From Candidatus Poribacteria bacterium (GTDB lineage Bacteria; Poribacteria; WGA-4E; DTYX01), in NCBI GenBank assembly GCA_012961655.1, contig DTYX01000456.1, positions 1-6,426 on the forward strand: DNA of 6,426 bases, read 5' to 3'. This document shows, piece after piece, positions 1 through 5,421 of the stretch. The notes under the pieces were generated by a model. It was not told the origin of the DNA, did not search any database, and saw only the letters and a list, made by a program, of their open reading frames with translations. Position 1 is the stretch's first letter, and each line of letters starts with the position of its first letter. The position numbers and the translations under genes are program-made.

Positions 1-33
1 ACGGAGGCGCGTCGCTACAACGAATTTTTTCAT
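1..33 (-). CDS. possible start of a divergent gene (partial, very uncertain)
   Basis: On the minus strand an ATG at 33 opens a frame reading MKKFVVATRLR that runs off the left edge. The Lys-Lys start looks like a gene beginning, and base composition becomes more G/C-rich from about position 20 leftwards. There is no clear Shine-Dalgarno upstream of it, and eleven codons allow no functional call. All three forward frames are also open from the edge, so this could be plain intergenic sequence. If real, the gene would share the operator region with the nickel operon. Confidence 0.15.
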   Translation of the reverse strand, partial: MKKFVVATRLR

Positions 34-64
34 GGGGAATTTGTATCTGTCTGGTATTATTTGC

Positions 65-93
65 TTGACATTTTTATAATGTTGTGTTACTAT
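65..93 (+). promoter_or_regulatory. probable sigma-70 promoter of the tonB-receptor operon
   Basis: A perfect -35 hexamer TTGACA (65-70) is followed after 17 bp by TACTAT (88-93), which matches four of six -10 positions. Transcription would begin near 100, leaving an untranslated leader of about 130 bases before tonB. A perfect TATAAT at 75-80 is an alternative -10, but its -35 partner would be poor (TGGTAT at 52-57). The -10 lies inside the first inverted repeat (84-110), so a protein bound there would block RNA polymerase. Confidence 0.5.
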
Positions 94-110
94 TTTTAGG
101 AAAGTAACAC
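84..110. promoter_or_regulatory. probable NikR operator, site 1
   Basis: A perfect 7-bp inverted repeat, GTGTTAC (84-90) and GTAACAC (104-110), is separated by 13 bp. The ribbon-helix-helix repressor NikR binds widely separated half-sites when loaded with nickel. From memory, the Geobacter-type NikR motif is GTGTTAC-N13/14-GTAACAC, which this site matches exactly. It covers the -10 and presumed start of the promoter at 65-93, as expected for nickel-dependent repression. The sequence shows the repeat and its position; the NikR assignment is inferred from the motif and from the downstream nickel-type genes. Confidence 0.65.
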
Positions 111-133
111 TCAAAAGTTTTTATTAAGATTTG

Positions 134-160
134 GTGTTACGATTATAATAAAAATAACAC
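134..160. promoter_or_regulatory. probable NikR operator, site 2
   Basis: A second copy of the same inverted repeat: GTGTTAC (134-140), 13 bp, then ATAACAC (154-160), with one mismatch to the perfect arm. It has the same total length of 27 bp as site 1, and its centre lies exactly 50 bp away, close to five helical turns. Bound repressors would therefore sit on nearly the same face of the DNA, compatible with cooperative binding. It falls in the untranslated leader of the operon. Confidence 0.58.
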
Positions 161-228
161 ACATACATTGTCTCATTAGTTTGTATATAGGTTTTGTATA
201 AGAAGTAGGGCTTTTCATTCCGAAGATT

Positions 229-1071
229 ATGAAGTTGCAAACTAAGAAGAAAAGCAAGGTCATTCAAATATCGCTTTCCATCTCTATAATTGCCCATATA
301 GTAGCTATTGTTATTTACGTCGCGTCCCTTTCACATCAAGAGGAGCAAAACACAAATGCTATCTTCGTTGAGATGCTGAAAATGCCTTCGCGACGTTCTG
401 TAAGGCGTCCAAGGCACAAACCGCGTGTAATGGAGTTGCATCCGCTTGAAGAAAACCAATCCTGGCAGAAGCCGGTGGCTCCAAGCATTCCCATCCAAAT
501 CACATCGGAATCCGTCTTCTCAACCTATGCCGATTTGGAATTGGATAGTTCATCCTATCTTCGAGAACCAGTAAAAGAGACAAAATTTACCGCGGATAGC
601 CTGAATACATTATATCCTTTTACTGTACATCTTATAAAAAGTTCGGTGATTCGTCCAGTCCATAAATTTGATAATATCGACCAAAGAAACAAGTGGAACT
701 TCGATATGCCAACTCATATTGTCGAGCTTGACAGCATCGAGAGCGTTGATCTTCTCTGCCAGACAAGGCACGATGAACTATCCGCCTTCCAAACCCAAAT
801 TAGAGAAAAAATTGAGAAAGCGAAGAGGTATCCGCCTTTGGCAAGAAAGAAGGGATTTGAAGGTGTTGTACAACTCAAATTCTGCATACTTCAAGACGGC
901 AGGGTAAAAGAGGTTTTTATTACGACACCGTCAGAGTATGAGATACTCGATAACGCGGCAGTGGAAACGATAAGGCGAGCGCAGCCTTATCCGAAAATAC
1001 CTAAAACTCTAACGCAAAATTCGCTGTGGATAGAGCTATCCATAGTCTTTGAACTGAAAGGAGAGGGATAA
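229..1071 (+). CDS. tonB: TonB energy-transducing protein
   Basis: A TonB family protein of 280 residues that carries proton-motive-force energy from inner-membrane ExbB/ExbD (not in the window) to an outer-membrane receptor. It has a basic N-terminus (KKKSK), one membrane anchor at about residues 11-34 with Ser19 and His23 four apart as in the TonB/ExbB contact motif, a periplasmic spacer, and a C-terminal TonB domain at about 195-277. That domain shows the YPPLARKKGFEG start and the PYPKIP segment near its end. The spacer lacks the long Pro-Lys/Pro-Glu repeats of E. coli TonB; instead an Arg-rich patch lies at about 55-66. The ATG at 229 has only a weak ribosome site (GAAG at 223-226). GAAGTAGGG at 202-210 is 18 bases away, and no in-frame ATG, GTG or TTG lies between it and the start. 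The stop overlaps the next gene's ATG by one base, so this TonB is probably dedicated to that receptor. Confidence 0.9.
   Translation: MKLQTKKKSKVIQISLSISIIAHIVAIVIYVASLSHQEEQNTNAIFVEMLKMPSRRSVRRPRHKPRVMELHPLEENQSWQKPVAPSIPIQITSESVFSTYADLELDSSSYLREPVKETKFTADSLNTLYPFTVHLIKSSVIRPVHKFDNIDQRNKWNFDMPTHIVELDSIESVDLLCQTRHDELSAFQTQIREKIEKAKRYPPLARKKGFEGVVQLKFCILQDGRVKEVFITTPSEYEILDNAAVETIRRAQPYPKIPKTLTQNSLWIELSIVFELKGEG
1060..1067 (+). promoter_or_regulatory. Shine-Dalgarno deciding the receptor start
   Basis: GGAGAGGG at the very end of tonB sits three bases before the ATG at 1071. The later in-frame ATGs at 1128 and 1140, which would give more usual signal-peptide starts, have no ribosome site before them. 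The overlap TAATG suggests translational coupling of receptor to TonB. Confidence 0.6.
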
Positions 1072-3098
1072 TGTTCCTTGAAGAAGAAGATAATTTGAAT
1101 GCAACTTATGTTGCTCGACCCAATAAAATGAAAATAAACATGGAAAGATTCAAGCCAATTTTTTCGTTGTTATTGTCGCTGGTTTTTGTCTCAGTTTTGG
1201 CGTTTGGTTTTACTGAGGTATGTTCAGCGCAGAGGGGGAAAAGTGAAAGGGAAGAGAAACCCGAAACTGAAAAGAAAAAAGAGAAGGCTATGGAACTGGG
1301 AAAAGTAACGGTTACAGCGACAAGGACCCCACACCTTCTCAAGGACACGCCGGTGGAGACAGCGGTTATTACCAAAGAAGAGATAGAGCATTCCAGCGCT
1401 CAGACTATCTCAGAACTTTTACGCTATACTCCTGGACTTTTTATCCGAGCGGAGGATGCTCCCGGTATATCTGCCTGGAGGTCCGGGATAAGGGGATTGG
1501 ATTTCAACAGCGGCTATGGACTGATTCTTATTGATGGCCAAAGAGTTAAAAGCGGAGGAATGGGTGAATATGGATATGGGTTGAATCAAATCCCGTTGGA
1601 AATGATTGATAGAATTGAGGTGGTAAAGGGGACGGGTTCTTCGCTTTATGGCAGCGATGCCTTAGCCGGTGTGGTCAATATTATAACCAAATCTATACCC
1701 CAAAAGCCCGCCTATGGGGCGCATGCGGCTTATGGCACTCACAATACCAGAAACGGCGGACTTTACTGGAGCACTAAAGCAAATAAGTTGGGGATTCTGG
1801 TCAACGCCAATCGTGAGGAGTCTGAGATGGGAAGATACGGCGTCAGGAAGGATAGGAAAGAGAGCTATCTGCAGAATCGCGTGGACAGCAAGCTATCATA
1901 CCACTTGACGGAAGATGTCAAGCTGTCCTTAGGGCTTACCTTAGAAGAAAATAAGCGCAAAAGGGAATATAAGGACGGGAAAGTGCGTTACGAAGATGGC
2001 CAAAAAGCGCGTTACTCACCGGGGTTGAAAGCTACCCTCGATGACGGTTCCACGTTGATGATGCGTGGGTACTGGTATAATTGGGGATTCGATACAAAAG
2101 AATATAAGGGGACCACAGGTTTCACGCCAAGAGAAGGCGATATGTATTACAAAGAGGCTGAATTTCAATACAGTAAATTATTCGGTAAGACACATCTACT
2201 AACTTTGGGAGGTGAGTATCTCAGGGAGGTGTTGGATTACAACCTGGCTAAAAAGACAATTGATACCAGAAGCGTGTATTTTCAAGATGAAATCGATGTT
2301 TCGGTGTGGAGACCTATAAAAGTGGTGCTCGGAAGCCGATTGGATAGTCACTCACAATTCGGCGCCGAAATTTGTCCCAGATTAAGCTCTATGCTCGAAG
2401 CGACCGACCATACCAGAATTCGCGCTTCGGTGGGCAGAGGATTCAAATCTCCCACCATACGCCAGTTGTACTATGATGAACCTTTCCATCACGGAACTTA
2501 CTGGTTCAAATCCAATCCTGACCTTGATGCAGAATACTCATGGGGTTACTCCTTGGGCTTGGAGCAACTCTTTTTGGAAGATTACCTTGTTAGTTTGACT
2601 TTCTTCAGGAATGACCTCAAGGACAAGGTGGTCCGAGTGGAGACTGATGAAAAGATAGATGACGAACCCGTTAAGACTTATAAGAACGTGGCTAAATGCC
2701 ATACACAGGGAGTGGAATCTGGCTTTAACGCCAGGATTTATAGAGGGCTATCGATGATGTTGAGTTATACCTTCTTGGACACCGAGGAAGAGGATACGCA
2801 GAAAGAACTTCCATACAACCCAAGACACACCATCGGCGCGCGACTGACCTATAAATACCAACCTTGGGGACTCATTGCCAGCATAGATAACCAATATGTG
2901 GGTAAGATGTATAAGGATACAAAGAATACCAAGGAAACAGAGGATTATTTTCTTACCGATGTCAAGTTGGTCAAAAAGTTGAACGATTTTGCAACTATCT
3001 CCGTAGAAGGCAACAATATTTTTAATTCTGATTACGGAGAGCCTGAAAGGGACTGGTGGGGCGCCACTTACCTCGCTCGTCTTAGATTAGATTTTTAG
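1071..3098 (+). CDS. TonB-dependent outer-membrane receptor, probably for nickel or a nickel chelate
   Basis: A 675-residue receptor of the BtuB/CirA type that imports a scarce ligand through a plugged beta-barrel using TonB energy. Order: N-terminal extension (1-19), signal peptide with hydrophobic core about 29-48 and a likely cut after CSA (51-53), a charged Glu/Lys linker (55-75), a TonB box at about 79-84 (VTVTATR), the plug domain (about 88-207, with ILIDGQRVK, IDRIEVVKGTGSSLYGSDA and GVVNIITK), then the barrel ending in Phe675, the usual outer-membrane assembly signal. Length is normal for the family. The substrate cannot be read from the protein. Nickel is inferred from the NikR-type operators upstream and the NikK/NikL-like genes downstream; FrpB4 of Helicobacter pylori is a known NikR-regulated nickel receptor. 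Alternatives are cobalamin, a siderophore or cobalt. The start at 1071 rests on its ribosome site; 1128 is the alternative. Confidence 0.88.
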   Translation: MFLEEEDNLNATYVARPNKMKINMERFKPIFSLLLSLVFVSVLAFGFTEVCSAQRGKSEREEKPETEKKKEKAMELGKVTVTATRTPHLLKDTPVETAVITKEEIEHSSAQTISELLRYTPGLFIRAEDAPGISAWRSGIRGLDFNSGYGLILIDGQRVKSGGMGEYGYGLNQIPLEMIDRIEVVKGTGSSLYGSDALAGVVNIITKSIPQKPAYGAHAAYGTHNTRNGGLYWSTKANKLGILVNANREESEMGRYGVRKDRKESYLQNRVDSKLSYHLTEDVKLSLGLTLEENKRKREYKDGKVRYEDGQKARYSPGLKATLDDGSTLMMRGYWYNWGFDTKEYKGTTGFTPREGDMYYKEAEFQYSKLFGKTHLLTLGGEYLREVLDYNLAKKTIDTRSVYFQDEIDVSVWRPIKVVLGSRLDSHSQFGAEICPRLSSMLEATDHTRIRASVGRGFKSPTIRQLYYDEPFHHGTYWFKSNPDLDAEYSWGYSLGLEQLFLEDYLVSLTFFRNDLKDKVVRVETDEKIDDEPVKTYKNVAKCHTQGVESGFNARIYRGLSMMLSYTFLDTEEEDTQKELPYNPRHTIGARLTYKYQPWGLIASIDNQYVGKMYKDTKNTKETEDYFLTDVKLVKKLNDFATISVEGNNIFNSDYGEPERDWWGATYLARLRLDF

Positions 3099-3119
3099 AA
3101 AATTAAGGAGGATAAAAAA

Positions 3120-3899
3120 ATGAGACTCATTGGACTCCTGCTAACGGTAATTGTGGCAGGATTAATTTCAACACCCGTTTATGCCCACTACCTCTGGCTG
3201 AACGTGGACAATTATTATCCTAAAGCTGGCGAGGAGGTTACTTTCTCGATAGGTTGGGGACACAAATTCCCCGAAGACAGCCAGCCAAGAGCCGAGATGG
3301 TAGAAAAATTAAATCTATACCTGATTGAACCTGAAGGCAAAAAACTTGCTTTGGAAATTAAAGCCAAAGGTGAAGAAGGAGTTGAGCCTATAAAGGTAAA
3401 GTTGGGAAAACCAGGAACCTATCTTGCGGTGCTTACCAGGGCAACATTTAGTAGTAAGACTACCGAAGGTTATTTTTATAAGCCCAAAAATCAATTAAAA
3501 AATGTGCTAAAATCGTCCTGGTCTGAAACTGTGGCAAAGGCAGTTGTTACCGCGGGTTCTCCAGAAGGTGAAACTTTCAAAAAAGAGGTCAAACAGCGAT
3601 ATCAAATTATTCCTCTGCAAAATCCGGCGGAACTCAAAGTCGATGATTATTTACCGGTGAAAATACTCCTTGACGGTAAGCCATACCGGACTTGGGTATA
3701 CGCCACCTATGCTGGATTTTCAGCGGAGGGAGATACCTTTGCATATACTACCCGCGCAGATAAAGAAGGCATAGCGAAGGTAAGAATTTTAAAATCTGGT
3801 GTATGGCTTATCAAGGTAAGTGATGAAATACCCTATCCGAATCCGAAGGAGGCGGATAATTACTCTTTTAAAAGTACCTTGACTTTTGAAATAAAATGA
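3120..3899 (+). CDS. nikK: NikK-like periplasmic protein (DUF4198), nickel uptake accessory
   Basis: A secreted protein of 259 residues that resembles DUF4198 proteins, annotated as NikK (an additional periplasmic component of nickel ECF transporters) when found in nickel loci. The signal peptide covers residues 1-22 and should be cut after VYA, leaving His23 as the first mature residue (HYLWLNVDNYY). A second landmark is GWGHKFP at 45-51 (His48), typical of the family near its N-terminus. The rest is beta-rich, with no membrane segment and no Cys. A strong TAAGGAGG (3104-3111) lies eight bases before the ATG, and the gene starts 21 bases after the receptor stop, so it is clearly in the same operon. 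The role in binding or delivering nickel in the periplasm is inferred from context. DUF4198 proteins also occur in cobalt loci and beside other TonB-dependent receptors, so the metal is not certain. Confidence 0.68.
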   Translation: MRLIGLLLTVIVAGLISTPVYAHYLWLNVDNYYPKAGEEVTFSIGWGHKFPEDSQPRAEMVEKLNLYLIEPEGKKLALEIKAKGEEGVEPIKVKLGKPGTYLAVLTRATFSSKTTEGYFYKPKNQLKNVLKSSWSETVAKAVVTAGSPEGETFKKEVKQRYQIIPLQNPAELKVDDYLPVKILLDGKPYRTWVYATYAGFSAEGDTFAYTTRADKEGIAKVRILKSGVWLIKVSDEIPYPNPKEADNYSFKSTLTFEIK

Positions 3900-3908
3900 A
3901 ATAGGAAA

Positions 3909-3940
3909 GGGCAAAATGGCAAGAGGGCAAGACGGCAATT
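3909..3940 (+). repeat. four tandem 8-base GGCAA units
   Basis: Four consecutive octamers follow the pattern NGGCAANN: GGGCAAAA, TGGCAAGA, GGGCAAGA, CGGCAATT. The last two form the left arm of the hairpin that ends at 3951. Outside them, AAAGGG (3906-3911) pairs with CCCTTT (3958-3963), so the block 3906-3963 is one long imperfect palindrome. It may be a slippage product or a copy of a dispersed intergenic repeat. Confidence 0.55.
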
Positions 3941-3955
3941 GCCGTTTTGCCTTTT
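3926..3955 (+). terminator. Rho-independent terminator-like hairpin between nikK and nikL
   Basis: Stem GGCAAGACGGC (3926-3936), loop AATT, stem GCCGTTTTGCC (3941-3951), with one G-U pair in 11, followed directly by TTTT (3952-3955). A few further G-U and A-U pairs can extend the stem outwards. The T-run is short and then broken by CACCC, so termination may be partial. It would lower transcription of nikL relative to the upstream genes. The site is palindromic, but the T-run supports the + strand. Confidence 0.6.
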
Positions 3956-4016
3956 CACCCTTTAACCATATCTTTACCGCGAAAGAGCGATAACTGAAAA
4001 AGTCGTATAAATCAAA

Positions 4017-4490
4017 ATGAAAAAATTTAGTTTGATTTTTATAATTACGTTTTTTTTCTCCTTATCTTTTGTGCTTCATAATCTCTGGGCTCATGGGATA
4101 GTCTATGAAGTTAAAGAAGACAAAACAGTAGTAATCAAAGTAGCCTATGATGACGGAGAGCCGATGAGCTATGCGAAAATAAAGATCTTTTCACCTGATA
4201 ACAAAGATATTGAACATCAGAATGGACGTACAGATAAAAACGGCTGTTTTGCTTTCTTGCCAGATAAAGTTGGCCAATGGCAAGTAATAGTCGATGATGG
4301 AATGGGGCACAGAGTTACGACAAAAGTTGAGGTTGAAAAAGGAGTGAAAATAGAAAAAACAAGTTACAGAGCATGGCCTCGTTGGCAGGCGGTAATCACA
4401 GGCATAAGTATTATCTGGGGCTTAACCGGATTAATTTTTTATCTCAAGAAAAGAAATACATCGAACTCTAATTCTTCAATGTCATTATGA
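4017..4490 (+). CDS. nikL: NikL-like secreted, membrane-anchored nickel uptake accessory protein
   Basis: A 157-residue protein with a signal peptide (1-25, cut after LWA), a periplasmic domain of about 90 residues, one membrane helix at about 124-143, and a short Lys/Arg then Ser/Asn-rich cytoplasmic tail. The domain has an all-beta Ig-like or carboxypeptidase-regulatory look (EPMSYAKIKIFSPDN, GRTDKNGCFAFLPDKVGQW). It ends with DDGMGH (93-98). The mature protein should begin with His26; His67 and His98 are further possible ligands. This size and layout, and its position after a NikK-like gene, match the NikL accessory component of nickel ECF transporters. The exact biochemical role of NikL is not established. 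No Shine-Dalgarno is visible before the ATG, and a GTATAA lies only seven bases upstream. The gene is separated from nikK by 117 bases holding a hairpin, so its expression may differ. Confidence 0.62.
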   Translation: MKKFSLIFIITFFFSLSFVLHNLWAHGIVYEVKEDKTVVIKVAYDDGEPMSYAKIKIFSPDNKDIEHQNGRTDKNGCFAFLPDKVGQWQVIVDDGMGHRVTTKVEVEKGVKIEKTSYRAWPRWQAVITGISIIWGLTGLIFYLKKRNTSNSNSSMSL

Positions 4491-4497
4491 TTATTTT

Positions 4498-4534
4498 GGA
4501 GAGGAAAGATAGCATGAATAGCTCACGATTCTGA
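4498..4534 (+). other. orphan ribosome site and start codon after nikL
   Basis: GGAGAGG (4498-4504) is followed nine bases later by ATG (4514), eight bases after the nikL stop. This is just what the next gene of the operon would look like, but the frame reads only MNSSRF before TGA (4532-4534). It overlaps the 3' end of the opposite-strand oxidoreductase remnant. It could be the stump of a lost fifth gene, for example the ECF component NikM, or a chance match. Confidence 0.35.
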
Positions 4535-5373
4535 TGAGGATAACTTGACCACTGATTGTGTTTCCATAGATTGATTTGCAGCGAGGCAGATGTGGAGACT
4601 ATGACGAACATTCTTTCCACTGGTCAGCGGTTCTCGATTTTCATTGATACACTGTCCAAAGTGTCGGATTTCCTCGGTAAACGCATGCCGGGATTCAATT
4701 TCTTGCTTCACATAGCCGTTTTCACCGGTTTTCTCCGCGCTGTCGAGGTAAACTCCGCCGAGGTTATGTTCACTGCCTTCCGTGCCGTATATCCAAAAAC
4801 CTTCATACCAGGGCGCTCGCCGCGCCATCCAGTTTATCATCATCGTTCCGATTGCTCCATTGGCGTACTGCAAACTTACCGTACCGGCGACTTCGCCCTC
4901 CATTCGTTCTGGCCAAAACGCGCCGAAACAGGAGACCGCGGCAACTTCACCGACAATCCAGCGCAGTAGGTCGATGCGATGACACCCGGCGGAAAAAACA
5001 GCCCCGCCGCCCAAGCGCGCTTTCTTGCGAATCCAATGCCCTTCTGGAGTGTTGACATTCTGGTTATGGTCTGCTCGGGCGCAAATCACCTGTCCAATGG
5101 CTCCATTTTCGACCAATTCTTTAATTTTCACATACTGCGGGTCATAGCGCTCACAGAAGGCGCACATCAACTTTACATCGTTTTTTTCCGCAGCCCCAAT
5201 CATTGCATCGGCTTCCTCCAAAGACAACGCCATCGGTTTTTCAACTAAAACATGTCTTCATTGATATCACACACTGCAACTAAACTGAACAACTCTGGCA
5301 GAGTCTTATAGCCTTGTAAATGAGCACGAAATATGCCGCCAACTCCAATACCAGCAACTTGAAAAAGAGACAT
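4523..5373 (-). pseudogene. Gfo/Idh/MocA family oxidoreductase, broken by an internal deletion
   Basis: These NAD(P)-dependent sugar or inositol dehydrogenases usually have about 340-380 residues: a Rossmann domain, an EKP motif, then a beta-sheet domain. The start is intact: AGGGAGGG (5381-5388) precedes ATG at 5373, which reads MSLFQVAGIGVGGIFRAH, with the GIGVGG dinucleotide-binding motif, and then VAVCDINED up to 5254. This frame hits TAG at 5245-5247. The rest is in another frame: HVLVEKPMALSLEEADAMI from 5254 leftwards, then SAGCHRIDLLRW and a plausible C-terminus ending at 4523. Between CDINED and HVLVEKP the family has about 50 residues that are absent here, so the gene has lost roughly 150 bases plus a frameshift. 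A 236-residue product from the ATG at 5233 would lack the cofactor domain. Either a real pseudogene or an assembly collapse. It lies 48 bp after the TIM-barrel gene on the same strand, so once probably in one operon with it. Confidence 0.85.
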
Positions 5374-5421
5374 TTGTGTCCCTCCCTTGCGTTTGACTGA
5401 TTCGAAAGTTACGAACTTATA

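Noticed and set aside
65..80. TTGACA and TATAAT together as one promoter
   Set aside because: Only four bases separate them, far below the 16-18 needed. TTGACA pairs better with TACTAT at 88-93.
1..99. Forward frame from the left edge ending TAG at 97-99 as the tail of an upstream gene
   Set aside because: All three forward frames are open at the edge, and the encoded peptide is low-complexity and hydrophobic over A/T-rich promoter DNA. The stop lies inside the operator.
84..160. The two repeats as a CRISPR array or transposon ends
   Set aside because: Only two copies, each palindromic with diverged centres, no spacer-repeat pattern and no transposase. Position over a promoter fits an operator.
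191..228. Upstream non-ATG start for tonB matched to GAAGTAGGG at 202-210
   Set aside because: Only ATT codons lie in frame between it and 229. The ATG at 229 gives a normal TonB N-terminus.
668..907. Short frame inside tonB
   Set aside because: Different frame of a clear TonB C-terminal domain, with no ribosome site.
4556..5248. Several plus-strand frames of 60-137 codons
   Set aside because: They mirror the opposite-strand Gfo/Idh/MocA remnant, lack ribosome sites and show no recognisable domain.
5233..5373. Programmed frameshift joining the two oxidoreductase parts
   Set aside because: There is no slippery heptamer at the junction, and about 50 residues of the Rossmann domain are missing, which a frameshift cannot restore.
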